Below, piece after piece: positions 43,343 to 52,524 of a DNA stretch of 64,000 nt. The stretch covers positions 62,001 through 126,000 of the forward strand of contig JBEHWJ010000001.1 of assembly GCA_040217755.1 (NCBI GenBank), written 5' to 3'. The position numbers and the translations under genes are program-made. Position 1 is the stretch's first letter, and every line of letters starts with the position of its first letter. The stretch is from PHAA01 sp040217755 (GTDB lineage Bacteria > Bacillota > Syntrophomonadia > Syntrophomonadales > Syntrophomonadaceae). A model generated the notes under the pieces. It searched no databases. It was not told the origin of the DNA and was given only the letters and a program-made list of their open reading frames with translations.

Positions 43343-44671
43343 GTGGACAGGGAAGAGATCTTCACAATAGTGAAGGCCGAAAACGTAAAATTCATCCGCC
43401 TGCAGTTTACCGACATCCTGGGGGTATTCAAGAGCATATCGATAACCGTCGATCAATTGGGTAAAGCCCTCGACGGGGAGTTGATGTTCGACGGTTCATC
43501 CATCGAAGGATTTGTGCGCATCGAGGAATCGGATATGTATCTGCGCCCCGACCTGGACACATTTCTGGTTCTCCCCTGGATAAGCCCCAACTCGACCAGC
43601 AAGATGGCCCGGCTGATCTGTGACGTATTCGATCCCTACGGCAATCCCTTCGAGGGTTGTCCCCGCCATGCCCTTTCCCGGGTGCTGGCCGAGGCCCGCG
43701 ACATGGGGTACACCATGCAGGTCGGCCCGGAACCAGAATTTTTCCTGTTCCGGGTCAACGAAGATGGCACCCCTACCTTGAAAACCCAGGACAAAGCCAG
43801 TTATTTCGATTTGCCCCCGGTGGATAAGGGCGAGGAAGCCCGCCGCGACATGGTCGAGACTCTGCAGAGCATCGGTTTCGAAATCGAGGCCGCCCACCAT
43901 GAAGTCGCCCCGGGTCAGCATGAGATAGACTTCAAATATATGGAGGCCTTGAAGACGGCCGACAATATAATGACCTTCCGGATAGTCGTGCGGACCGTGG
44001 CCCAGCGCCATGGCCTGCATGCCACCTTCATGCCCAAACCGGTATACGGAATCAGTGGGTCGGGGATGCATATGCATGTATCGCTTTTTAAAGGGGAACA
44101 GAATGCCTTTTACGATCCCGACCAGGAAGATGGGTTGAGCGATGCCTGCCGCCATTTCATAGCCGGCGTTCTCAAACACGCCCCGGCTATCTCGGCTATC
44201 ACCGGCCCTACCGTAAATTCTTATAAAAGGCTGGTGCCCGGTTACGAGGCCCCGGTTTATATCGCCTGGTCCCACCGCAACCGCAGCCCATTGATCAGAA
44301 TTCCAGCCAAGCGGGGGATGAGCACCCGATTGGAGGTGCGCAGCCCCGATCCCAGCTGCAATCCTTACCTTGGCATGGCCGTGTTATTGAAAGCGGGATT
44401 GGAAGGTATCCGCCTCAAGTTGGAGCCCCCGGCCCCGGTCGAACAGAACATCTATGAGATGGACCTGGCCAGCCGCATCGAACAGGGTATCTCTTCATTG
44501 CCGGAAAACCTTTTCGAAGCCCTGAAAGAACTGCGCCGGGATCAGCTCATCCAGGATGCCCTGGGACCGCACATCTTCTCCCGCTTCGTCAAAGCCAAAA
44601 CCACAGAATGGGAGAATTACAGTTCCCGGGTTTATGATTGGGAATTGAACGAGTACCTGGAAAAGTTCTAG
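43343..44671 (+). CDS. glnA: Glutamine synthetase, type I
   Basis: A 442-residue GSI-alpha-type enzyme that makes glutamine from glutamate, ammonia and ATP. Motifs: MFDGSSIEGFVRIEESDM near residue 51, metal ligands in GPEPEFFLF near 128, HHEVAPGQHEIDF near 187, GSGMHMHVSLF near 240, the ATP/ammonia region KRLVPGYEAPVYIAWSHRNRS near 294 and RLEVRSPDPSCNPYL near 332. Its length and lack of an adenylylation loop fit the Firmicutes form that is feedback-inhibited rather than adenylylated. GTG start behind CAGGAGG. Confidence 0.96.
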   Translation: MDREEIFTIVKAENVKFIRLQFTDILGVFKSISITVDQLGKALDGELMFDGSSIEGFVRIEESDMYLRPDLDTFLVLPWISPNSTSKMARLICDVFDPYGNPFEGCPRHALSRVLAEARDMGYTMQVGPEPEFFLFRVNEDGTPTLKTQDKASYFDLPPVDKGEEARRDMVETLQSIGFEIEAAHHEVAPGQHEIDFKYMEALKTADNIMTFRIVVRTVAQRHGLHATFMPKPVYGISGSGMHMHVSLFKGEQNAFYDPDQEDGLSDACRHFIAGVLKHAPAISAITGPTVNSYKRLVPGYEAPVYIAWSHRNRSPLIRIPAKRGMSTRLEVRSPDPSCNPYLGMAVLLKAGLEGIRLKLEPPAPVEQNIYEMDLASRIEQGISSLPENLFEALKELRRDQLIQDALGPHIFSRFVKAKTTEWENYSSRVYDWELNEYLEKF

Positions 44672-44688
44672 CTGGCAACATAAACGGC

Positions 44689-44731
44689 AAAGCCACCCGG
44701 GGTGCGCCAGCGACGGCCCGGGTGGCTTTTC
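44689..44731. terminator. Bidirectional terminator between glnA and lexA
   Basis: A perfect 13-bp stem, AAAGCCACCCGGG with its complement, and a 15-base loop; the stem base gives T tracts on both strands. It serves the convergent glnA and lexA genes. Confidence 0.92.
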
Positions 44732-44751
44732 ATCTTGGTTGGCCTTTATTC

Positions 44752-45366
44752 CTACATGTGCCGCAAAAGACCGGTAACCTTGCCCAGGATGGCCACTTCC
44801 GGAGCGATTATGGGCTCCAGGGCGCTGTTCTCCGGTTTCAACTCGATATATCTATCCCGCTTGTAATAACGTTTGACGGTGGCCTCATCTTCCAGCATGG
44901 CCACCACTATTTCGCCGTTGGCAGCATTGGCCTGCTCGCGCACTATCAGGTAATCCCCGTCGAAGATACCGGCCTCGACCATGCTGTCGCCCTTGACCTT
45001 AAGGATATAATGGTTGCCAGAGCCCACGAATTCGACCGGCAGGGGATAATAGCCTTCGATGTTCTCAGTGGCCAGGATGGGCGTTCCGGCCGCTACATGC
45101 CCTACCACCGGCAGGGATATGGTAGCCAGATCCGGCGAGGCACCATGACCGGCGGGGATGATGGTCCGGGGTTTGGCCGGGTCTTTCGTGATATAGCCCT
45201 TCTCTTCCAACTGGACCAGGTGGGCGTGGACGGTGGAGCTCGATTTTAAACCGACCGCCTCCCCGATCTCCCTCACTGAGGGGGGATAACCCTTGGTCTT
45301 TATACGTTCCTGGATGAATTCCAGGATGAGTCGTTGCCTTTTGTTCAGTGGAGACGAACCTGGCAT
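44752..45366 (-). CDS. lexA: SOS repressor LexA
   Basis: The 204-residue repressor has an N-terminal winged helix (NKRQRLILEFIQERI, YPPSVREIGEAVGL, SSSTVHAHLVQLE) and a C-terminal S24 autoprotease domain. The cleavage site is Ala93-Gly94 in GHVAAGTP; the nucleophile is Ser128 in GDSMVEAG and the general base Lys165 in EATVKRY. RecA filaments trigger self-cleavage and derepress the SOS genes. A near-consensus LexA box overlaps its own promoter. Confidence 0.96.
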   Translation of the reverse strand: MPGSSPLNKRQRLILEFIQERIKTKGYPPSVREIGEAVGLKSSSTVHAHLVQLEEKGYITKDPAKPRTIIPAGHGASPDLATISLPVVGHVAAGTPILATENIEGYYPLPVEFVGSGNHYILKVKGDSMVEAGIFDGDYLIVREQANAANGEIVVAMLEDEATVKRYYKRDRYIELKPENSALEPIIAPEVAILGKVTGLLRHM

Positions 45367-45394
45367 GTTAAATCCCCCCGATATTTTTGGTTAG

Positions 45395-45434
45395 ATTATA
45401 GCACAAGCCAGGTAAACTTGGAAACACATGTTCG
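45395..45434 (-). promoter_or_regulatory. lexA promoter with candidate LexA box
   Basis: On the minus strand a TATAAT (45395-45400) preceded by CTTGTGC forms an extended -10. AAAC-ACAT-GTTC (45422-45433) matches the Gram-positive LexA box GAAC-N4-GTTC at seven of eight fixed positions and overlaps the -35 region, consistent with autoregulation. Confidence 0.55.
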
Positions 45435-45438
45435 CAGT

Positions 45439-46746
45439 TTATAACGCCGCCATTACCTTTGCCCCTTCCGCATTCTGGTAGACCTGGCTCAAAAGCTGTA
45501 CCGGGTGAACCAAGCGAGCCGGCAGTCCGCGCCGGCTGACCCCATGGCGCAGCTGCATCATGCAGCTGGGACAGCAGGTAGCGATCAGTTCGGCTTTAGC
45601 CGCCTCGATATTGTCCATCTTCTTGTCCAGGATCTGCATGGACAGGTCGTAATGGGTGAGGCTGAAGGTCCCCGATCCCCCGCAGCAGCGGTTGGCGTCT
45701 TTCATTTCCACCAGTTCCACCCCGGGAATCCGCCGCAGCAATTCACGGGGTTCGTCTTTGATGCCCTGGGCGTTGGCCAGGTGGCAGGGGTCATGATAGG
45801 TAACCCTTACCCGGGGGGCTTGCTCATCGGCGGGGGGGCGGACATCCAGGACATGGATCAAAAAATAGGTCAGGTCCATGACTTTGGCTGCAAAAGCCTG
45901 GGCATCAGCCCGGTATTTGGTTTCGCCCAGAAGCAGTTCCATATTTTTAGCCGCCAGGGTCGAGGAACAGGAAGCGCAATCGGTGACGATATAGTCAAAA
46001 TCATACTTCTGGAATGCTTTTATATTTTCGATGGCCAACTGCCGGGCGGTTTTCATCTTGCCGTTGGCAATGTGCGGCAGACCACAGCATTTCATGCCCG
46101 GCGGGATTATTACCTCGCAGCCGTTGCGGGTCAGGACATCCACGGTAGCCCTGGCGACCTCCGGATTTAACAGATCGGTGGCACAGCCCAGGAAATAGCC
46201 AACCGTGTATTTTTTTTCGCCCACCGCCGGGTTGACCGCCGCTATCTGTCTGCGGGCCGAGCGGAAGGGGACGCCGGTCAATATCTTCTCCGCCTTGGAC
46301 ATGTCGCCGGGCAGGAGTTTGGTCAAGCCCAGTTTTCTGCCCAGGGACTGGGCCCCGCTAGCCTGGGCGCCCCAGATCATCCGTACCACATTTTTCAGAT
46401 AGGCGGGATTGGTCCACATGGTGTCGAAGATCATATCCTTGGCCAGGCTGGGATTATGGTTGTAAATGTAGGAGCGGGCCGCGGCGTTCAGTTCATGGAT
46501 GTCGATGCCGGAGGGGCAGTTGATGCTGCAGGTCTCGCACATCAAGCAGTTGGTCAGACGGTCGTATACCTTCTGCTCCGGGGCCACCGTACCGTCTCTC
46601 AACATCTGTACCATAAAAACGTGCCCGCGGGGGGCCACGGTCTCATTGCCTATCTCCGCGAACACCGGACAAACACTGCGGCATTTGCCGCAGCGCACAC
46701 ATTTCATCAATTGCTCCTTGACCGGAGGCAATTCCTTAAATTCCAT
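45439..46746 (-). CDS. glcF: Fe-S subunit of glycolate/lactate dehydrogenase (GlcF-like)
   Basis: About 435 residues. Two ferredoxin-type [4Fe-4S] motifs lie at the N-terminus: CVRCGKCRSVCP near residue 16 and CLMCETCSINCP near 66. Two CCG domains follow, with the cysteine-rich segments KCCGLPH near 217 and NRCCGGSGTFSL near 344, typical of GlcF, LutA and heterodisulfide-reductase-type subunits. It passes electrons from the flavoprotein encoded just upstream (glcD) to a membrane or soluble acceptor. ATG 46746 follows AGGGAGA with 8 bases and is preferred over GTG 46752. The glycolate versus D-lactate preference cannot be read from sequence. Confidence 0.9.
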   Translation of the reverse strand: MEFKELPPVKEQLMKCVRCGKCRSVCPVFAEIGNETVAPRGHVFMVQMLRDGTVAPEQKVYDRLTNCLMCETCSINCPSGIDIHELNAAARSYIYNHNPSLAKDMIFDTMWTNPAYLKNVVRMIWGAQASGAQSLGRKLGLTKLLPGDMSKAEKILTGVPFRSARRQIAAVNPAVGEKKYTVGYFLGCATDLLNPEVARATVDVLTRNGCEVIIPPGMKCCGLPHIANGKMKTARQLAIENIKAFQKYDFDYIVTDCASCSSTLAAKNMELLLGETKYRADAQAFAAKVMDLTYFLIHVLDVRPPADEQAPRVRVTYHDPCHLANAQGIKDEPRELLRRIPGVELVEMKDANRCCGGSGTFSLTHYDLSMQILDKKMDNIEAAKAELIATCCPSCMMQLRHGVSRRGLPARLVHPVQLLSQVYQNAEGAKVMAAL

Positions 46747-46788
46747 TATCACTATCTCCCTAAAACTAAGCGGTGATAAATGCCGCCA

Positions 46789-48189
46789 CTAGATCAATTT
46801 GCCCGGGTTCATAATACCTTTAGGGTCAAAAGCCTGTTTGGTTCGCAGCATGTATTCATGGGCGATACCGTGCTCCAGCGGCGCATAACGGCGGCGCACT
46901 GCGCCGACCCCGTGCTCCCCGGTAGTGGTGCCCTCCATCTCGATGGCCAACAGGTGGATCTCATCCACCAATTGCAGGACTTTCTCGACCTCGACCGGGT
47001 CTTCGGGATTAATGACCGGGGCGGTGTGAACATTGCCATCCCCGATATGCCCATAGTTGACTACCTGTATACCATATTTTTGGCCTAATCCGCGGATAGC
47101 CCGCAGTACGTCGGCTACCCGGGAGATTGGCACGCTGATGTCCTCGCCGGCGAAAATACGGCTGCCGTCGGCCCGAACCCGGGAGGCGGCGGCGGCGGTA
47201 ACGCTGCGCCCTTCCCACAATTGAGCCATCCTTTGGGGATCGGTGGACCATTCCACCAAACGCGCTCGCTTGCCGGCCACCTCTTTGATGATATCGCCTT
47301 CAAATTCCACGCTGGGGGGATTGCCATCCACCTCGAACAGCAGAATGGCTTCGGCCTCCGGCAGATTGATGTGGGGCTTGAATTCGTTGACCGCCTTGAT
47401 GGCCGAACCGTCCAGGATCTCGATGCCGGAGGGAAGGATGCCGGCCTGGTAAACGTCCAGGACCGTGGCTGGCGCGTCGTCGAGCCGGTCGAAAACCGCC
47501 ATGGCGATGCCCCGGGCTTGGGGTTTGGGAAAACACCGGAGCCGGATCTTGGTTATAACCCCCAGCACCCCTTCCGAACCCACCATGAGTTTGGTCAGAT
47601 TGAGGCCGGAGACATTTTTTATGGCGCGTGATTTCATACCGCCGGTAGTCATAACATCACCATTGGGGGCTACCACTTCCAGGCCCAGCACATACTGCTC
47701 GGTCGTGCCATATTTGACCGCCCGCAGCCCGGAGGCATTGTTGGCCACCATGCCGCCGACGGTACACATCAGGCTGCTGCCCGGGTCGGGGGGAAAGAAC
47801 AGGTTGTATTGGGCCAGTTCATTGTTGAGCTCGGCGTGTATCACCCCAGGGCGGACCACCACCTGCATATTCTTCTGGTCTATCTCCACTATCTCGTTCC
47901 ATTGCGACAGGTCCAGGACGATGCCGCCCTCTACCGCCACGCATCCGCCCGTCTCACCGGTGCCGGCCCCGCGGGGGACGATGTTGACTTCATTGGCCCA
48001 GGCGAACTGCATGATCTTCTGGACCTCTTCGGTCGACTTGGGGAATACCACCGCATAGGGGGAGGTATTCTCCAATTTGGTTAAAAAGGAACTGTCGTAG
48101 GAATAATACATTAAATCAAGCTCATCGCTCAGCAGCCGGTCCCTGCCGAACATTTTGAGCAATTCTTTCTGTATAGCCGCCTTATCCAA
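46789..48189 (-). CDS. glcD: FAD-linked glycolate/D-lactate dehydrogenase (GlcD-like)
   Basis: About 466 residues, a VAO/PCMH-fold flavoprotein. FAD-binding segments: PRGAGTGETGGCVAVEGG near residue 78, VVRPGV, PPDPGSS near 138 and GGMVANNASG near 150. C-terminal substrate-domain motifs are NYGHIGDGNVHTAP near 380 and EHGVGAVRR near 434. It oxidises a 2-hydroxy acid; with GlcF it probably feeds electrons to an electron carrier. ATG 48207 lacks a ribosome-binding site, whereas TTG 48189 sits 7 bases after AGGAGAG, so TTG is chosen. Divergent from the LarA-family gene, which suggests lactate as substrate. Confidence 0.9.
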   Translation of the reverse strand: MDKAAIQKELLKMFGRDRLLSDELDLMYYSYDSSFLTKLENTSPYAVVFPKSTEEVQKIMQFAWANEVNIVPRGAGTGETGGCVAVEGGIVLDLSQWNEIVEIDQKNMQVVVRPGVIHAELNNELAQYNLFFPPDPGSSLMCTVGGMVANNASGLRAVKYGTTEQYVLGLEVVAPNGDVMTTGGMKSRAIKNVSGLNLTKLMVGSEGVLGVITKIRLRCFPKPQARGIAMAVFDRLDDAPATVLDVYQAGILPSGIEILDGSAIKAVNEFKPHINLPEAEAILLFEVDGNPPSVEFEGDIIKEVAGKRARLVEWSTDPQRMAQLWEGRSVTAAAASRVRADGSRIFAGEDISVPISRVADVLRAIRGLGQKYGIQVVNYGHIGDGNVHTAPVINPEDPVEVEKVLQLVDEIHLLAIEMEGTTTGEHGVGAVRRRYAPLEHGIAHEYMLRTKQAFDPKGIMNPGKLI

Positions 48190-48243
48190 GCTATCACTCT
48201 CCTGCATATGATAAAGTTAAACAGGGACGCGAGTCCAGTGCCT

Positions 48244-48249
48244 ATTATA
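48244..48249 (-). promoter_or_regulatory. -10 element of the glcD-glcF operon
   Basis: TATAAT on the minus strand preceded by CTTGTGC, the same 13-base extended -10 (CTTGTGCTATAAT) as at lexA. No good -35 is visible. Confidence 0.45.
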
Positions 48250-48373
48250 GCACAAGAATTTTTCCGTCTGGGGTATACAATCACCGGCCAGAAGATAATT
48301 TGCTTTTCTGGAGGATGAGAAATAAACTAATATCTGGGACTTGTACCAACCCCAAGTAAATAGGTGATATGTT

Positions 48374-49639
48374 GTGAAATTCGATTTGGCATACGGGAAA
48401 ACCCACCTGACCCTGGACCTGGACCCGGTCCACCTGTTGGCGGTCCTGGAACCGCGCCCCCTGCCTGTCACGGTCGATGGGCGGGACTTGGTGGAAAGGG
48501 CTCTGGCCCATCCGCTGGGCTGTGCCCGGCTGGGGGAGATAATCAGGCAGAAACAGGCCCGCAACGCAGTCATCGTGGTCAACGATATAACCCGCCCCAC
48601 CCCCTATGAAACCATGCTGCCTCCGCTGCTGGCGGAGATCGGGGCAGCCGGCATAAATGATAAACATACCACTATGATCGTAGCCACCGGTATCCACCGC
48701 CCCCATACGGAAGCCGACAACCTGGCCGTCTTTGGCGGGGGAATCTGCCGCCGCTACCGGATCGTCAACCATGATTGCGACCACAACCTCATTTCGTTGG
48801 GACAGTTGTCCAATGGGATGGAACTGGTAATCAACCGTACCGCGGCTGAGGCCGACTTGCTGGTGACCACCGGGGTGGTGGGGCTGCACTATTTTGCCGG
48901 CTACTCCGGGGGACGCAAATCCATCCTGCCGGGGATAGCCTCCCGCCCGGTGATCGAAGCCAACCACCGGATGATGAGCGACCCGCGCGCCTGTCTGGGC
49001 AACTACCGGGATAACCCGGTCAGTGATCTGATGCTGGAAGCCGCTTATCGGGCCGGGGTCGACTTCATCCTCAATGTGGTCACCCATTCCAAGTATGATG
49101 TGGCTTTCTGCGCGGGCGGGGAGGTCCGGCAGGCCTGGCTGGCGGCGGTCGAGTTCTGTGAGGACCTGACCACCATCCCTATCACCGCCCGGGCCGACAT
49201 CGTAGTAGCCAGCTGCGGCGGGTACCCTAAAGACATAAATATGTACCAGGCCCAGAAGGCCCTGGACGCGGCGGCCCTGGCCGTAAAGCCAGGTGGAACC
49301 ATCATCCTGGCCGCCGAATGCTGCGAGGGCTTGGGTGAAGATGTCTTCCGGGATTGGATCGAAACAGCCGCCTGCCGCCAGGATATAGTCGATCGTTTTC
49401 ACCGCCGCTTCGAACTGGGCGGCCATAAGGCCTACGCCATCTGCCGCACCCTTGATCAAGCCGATATAATACTGGTCAGCAGCATGGATGCCGATCAGGT
49501 ACGCCGTCTCTTCATGACCCCGGCCGACAGCCTGGAACAGGCTCTGCAAACGGCCCGGCTGCGGCACGGCGGGCAGGCCACCATAATCTTGATGCCGGAG
49601 GCACCCAAACTGGGAGTTAAATTGGTTGGCGGCGAATAA
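48374..49639 (+). CDS. larA: LarA-family nickel-pincer racemase
   Basis: The 421-residue protein matches LarA, the nickel-dependent lactate racemase and related 2-hydroxyacid racemases/epimerases. Key residues align within two positions of the Lactiplantibacillus plantarum enzyme: His108 in GIHRPH, His172 in LHYFAGYSGGRK, Lys182 (pincer attachment) and His198 in EANHRM; DITRPTP near 71 is also typical. GTG start behind AGGTGAT. It is divergent from glcD-glcF, so it could interconvert lactate isomers for the dehydrogenase. The pincer-making genes larB, larC and larE are not in this window. Other LarA homologues act on different hydroxy acids. Confidence 0.85.
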   Translation: MKFDLAYGKTHLTLDLDPVHLLAVLEPRPLPVTVDGRDLVERALAHPLGCARLGEIIRQKQARNAVIVVNDITRPTPYETMLPPLLAEIGAAGINDKHTTMIVATGIHRPHTEADNLAVFGGGICRRYRIVNHDCDHNLISLGQLSNGMELVINRTAAEADLLVTTGVVGLHYFAGYSGGRKSILPGIASRPVIEANHRMMSDPRACLGNYRDNPVSDLMLEAAYRAGVDFILNVVTHSKYDVAFCAGGEVRQAWLAAVEFCEDLTTIPITARADIVVASCGGYPKDINMYQAQKALDAAALAVKPGGTIILAAECCEGLGEDVFRDWIETAACRQDIVDRFHRRFELGGHKAYAICRTLDQADIILVSSMDADQVRRLFMTPADSLEQALQTARLRHGGQATIILMPEAPKLGVKLVGGE

Positions 49640-49686
49640 TCATTCTTTTCGTGCCATAAAGATATAAAAAGCCAAAGGAGACCTGC

Positions 49687-50583
49687 ATGTACAAAGATTT
49701 GCTAAAATTATTGCCCGCAGCCAGCGTAAGTTTCGACGAACCCATGAGCAACCATACCACCTTCAAGATCGGGGGGCCGGCCGATGTCCTGGTGACCCCC
49801 CACTCCATCTATGAATTGACAACCACCCTGGAATATTGCCTGGCCCGACAGGTTCCCTGGATGGTTATCGGCGCCGGCAGCAACCTGCTGGTGCGGGATA
49901 AAGGCATCCGCGGGGTAGTCATCCAGATCTCCCAGCTCAATTCCATCCAGATTTACGATGAGCAGGTTTATGCCGAAGCAGGGGCGCGGTTGTCGGAAGT
50001 CGCCAATACCGCAGCGGCTTTCAATCTTACCGGCCTGGAATTCGCCGAGGGCATCCCCGGCAGCCTGGGCGGGGCAGTGGTCATGAACGCCGGCGCCTAT
50101 GACGGGGAGATGGCCGATGTACTGCTCGAAGTGGAGGCCATCGGTCCCAGCGGCGAACGCAAGACATTCCGCCCCAATCAGATGAACCTGGGCTATCGCC
50201 AGAGCATATTCCAGCATAACACCTACATCGTGGTGGCCGCCCGGCTCGGTCTCAAAACCGGAGAGGAGCAGGATATCATCGCCAAGATGAAAGATTATTC
50301 GGACCGCCGCTGGGAAAAGCAACCTTTGGAATATCCCAGTGCGGGCAGCGTTTTCCGCCGGCCGCCGGGTCACTTCGTGGGGCCGATGATCGAGGCCTTG
50401 GGCCTGAAGGGGTATTCCATCGGCGGGGCTCAGGTATCCGCCAAACATGCCGGATTTATAATCAACACCGGCGGGGCTACGGCCGGGGATGTACTGCAAT
50501 TGATAGCCACTGTCCAGGAAAAAGTGGCCGACCATTATGGCATCCACCTCCACACCGAAATCCGGATTGTGGGTGAGCCATAA
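49687..50583 (+). CDS. murB: UDP-N-acetylenolpyruvoylglucosamine reductase
   Basis: A 298-residue flavoenzyme that makes UDP-MurNAc for peptidoglycan. FAD-binding motifs: TTFKIGGPADVL near residue 20, IGAGSNLLVRDKGIRG near 61, GIPGSLGGAVVMNAGAYDGEM near 120; the catalytic Ser is in PSAGSVFRRPPG near 220 and GLKGYSIGGAQVS near 241; Glu near the C-terminus in HTEIRIVGE. It is the short (type II) form usual in Gram-positives. AAAGGAG ribosome-binding site. Not in its frequent mur-cluster setting. Confidence 0.95.
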   Translation: MYKDLLKLLPAASVSFDEPMSNHTTFKIGGPADVLVTPHSIYELTTTLEYCLARQVPWMVIGAGSNLLVRDKGIRGVVIQISQLNSIQIYDEQVYAEAGARLSEVANTAAAFNLTGLEFAEGIPGSLGGAVVMNAGAYDGEMADVLLEVEAIGPSGERKTFRPNQMNLGYRQSIFQHNTYIVVAARLGLKTGEEQDIIAKMKDYSDRRWEKQPLEYPSAGSVFRRPPGHFVGPMIEALGLKGYSIGGAQVSAKHAGFIINTGGATAGDVLQLIATVQEKVADHYGIHLHTEIRIVGEP

Positions 50584-50585
50584 CC

Positions 50586-52382
50586 ATGTCTGCCGCCACC
50601 CGGTCCGGCCGCGTCATCCTGTCGACCTTGAACGCCACCTACCTGCATACCAGTCTGGCCCTGCGCAGCCTGCAGGCATTCAGCCGTCCCCGGACCACTT
50701 GGACCATTGGGGTGATGGAATTCACCATCAACCAAAAACCCAGTGACATCCTGGCTGAGCTATACCTGCAGCAGCCTGCCGTACTGGCTTTTTCCTGCTA
50801 TATCTGGAACATAGAACCCGTCTTGAAGCTGTGTAACGATTATAAAAAGGCCGACCCGACAACCGTAATCATCCTGGGCGGGCCCGAGGTCTCCTCCGAC
50901 CCTGGACGGATCCTGGAACAAAACCCGGGAGTGGACTATGTGGTGAGCGGGGAAGGGGAGACCGTTTGGGCCCAGTTGCTGGCCGCGCTGGATGGCCAAC
51001 TGGAGTTGGAATCCATCCCGGGGATCGCTTATCGCGGTCATCAGCACCAAATCAACTTTAATCCTCCCCGGGAAGCGCTGGTCAGACTCGATGACCTTCC
51101 TTTCGCTTACGCCCACGACCGGGACGATCTGACCAAGCGGGTCGTATACTATGAAAGCTCGCGGGGGTGTCCCTTCCGTTGCTCCTATTGCCTGTCAGCC
51201 TCATCGGCAGGGGTCCGTACCCTTTCTTTGGAGCGGGTGAAGTCCGACCTTGATGTTTTGTTGACCCTCCCGGTGCGGGAAATAAAATTCGTGGACCGCA
51301 CCTTCAACCTCGACGAAAGACGGGCCCGGGTTATAATGGAGTACATCCTGTCCGCCCCCGGCCAGGTCAAGGCCCATTTCGAGATCAACGCCGGTCTTTT
51401 TTCGGACGCCATGCTGGATTTCCTGGCGATGGTACCACCCGGTCGTTTCAACTTCGAGATCGGGATCCAATCCACCTACCCCCCAGCGCTGCAAGCTGTA
51501 AACCGCCAGCAGGACTGGGGACGCCTGCGCCGCAACATAAGCCGGTTGACAGCCACCGGCAATATCCATATCCACTTGGACCTCATCGCCGGACTGCCGG
51601 GAGAGGATCTGGCCAATTTTAAAAAATCGCTGGACATGGTCTATGAGCTTAAACCCCATATGCTGCAGCTGGGCTTCCTTAAAATCTTGAAAGGTTCCCC
51701 GCTGGAACAGGAGTGCAGCCGCCTGGGGTATGTCTTCCAATCCCACCCGCCTTACCAGGTGATATCCACTCCGGTCCTGGATTTCGGCGACGTCCTCACC
51801 TTGACCAGGATGGAATCACTGCTGGACAAGTATTATAACTCCGGGGAGATGGCCGCGGCTTTGGACTATATAATCACCCGCATATATGAAGGCCGGGCGG
51901 CCGACTTCTTCCAGGAACTCGCCGGATATTGGACGGTTCAGGGCTGGTGGAACCGGGGACACCAGAAGGAAGCGCTCTACTCCCGCCTCGGCAGTTTCGT
52001 CGGCCACCATCATCCTTCCCACCAGTCCCAGGTAGATGAGCGGCTCAAATATGACTACCTCCTCCATAACCATCGTTACTCGCTTCCAGAGGGACTGACC
52101 AGTCACAATCCAGTCGACATCAACCAAGTCATATATGGATACACCCGGGACAAGGATTTCGTGCACCGCTATCTGCCCGGATTGGCAGGTCGGCCCCCCC
52201 GGGAGATCAAAAAACTGCTGCACATCGAATATTTCCGCTGTCCTGACCAGGGAGGGATTGCCCGGGAGTTAAAGCTGATGTTCGTCTATGATCCTATCAC
52301 CCGGGCTGCGATTCAGGTACTGGACCTGAGCGGAGAAATACCCTGCGCCTGGGATAGGCATAAGCTGGAAAACATACTATAA
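50586..52382 (+). CDS. B12-binding radical SAM protein (DUF4080)
   Basis: A 598-residue protein: an N-terminal cobalamin-binding-type domain (about 10-140, with TLNATYLHTSLALRSL and ILGGPEVSSDP), a radical SAM core with SRGCPFRCSYC near 194 (CxxxCxxC) and DRTFNLD near 236, and a C-terminal DUF4080 domain (about 400-598). Family members are class B radical SAM enzymes of unknown substrate, widespread in anaerobic Firmicutes. It begins 2 bases after murB, suggesting cotranscription. It might methylate an unreactive carbon on a lipid, cofactor or peptide, but nothing here identifies the target. Confidence 0.85.
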   Translation: MSAATRSGRVILSTLNATYLHTSLALRSLQAFSRPRTTWTIGVMEFTINQKPSDILAELYLQQPAVLAFSCYIWNIEPVLKLCNDYKKADPTTVIILGGPEVSSDPGRILEQNPGVDYVVSGEGETVWAQLLAALDGQLELESIPGIAYRGHQHQINFNPPREALVRLDDLPFAYAHDRDDLTKRVVYYESSRGCPFRCSYCLSASSAGVRTLSLERVKSDLDVLLTLPVREIKFVDRTFNLDERRARVIMEYILSAPGQVKAHFEINAGLFSDAMLDFLAMVPPGRFNFEIGIQSTYPPALQAVNRQQDWGRLRRNISRLTATGNIHIHLDLIAGLPGEDLANFKKSLDMVYELKPHMLQLGFLKILKGSPLEQECSRLGYVFQSHPPYQVISTPVLDFGDVLTLTRMESLLDKYYNSGEMAAALDYIITRIYEGRAADFFQELAGYWTVQGWWNRGHQKEALYSRLGSFVGHHHPSHQSQVDERLKYDYLLHNHRYSLPEGLTSHNPVDINQVIYGYTRDKDFVHRYLPGLAGRPPREIKKLLHIEYFRCPDQGGIARELKLMFVYDPITRAAIQVLDLSGEIPCAWDRHKLENIL

Positions 52383-52524
52383 AGGGGCCTCTCGCTCATT
52401 AGGAACAGCTGTTCGGTTACATATTGCCGGTTTATAGGCTAAAATTGTTTAAATATGGACCGCCTACAGAAAAAGACTGGTACACGTTGAGCGGATGCAA
52501 ATAATACATTAGCAGGAGTAAATT

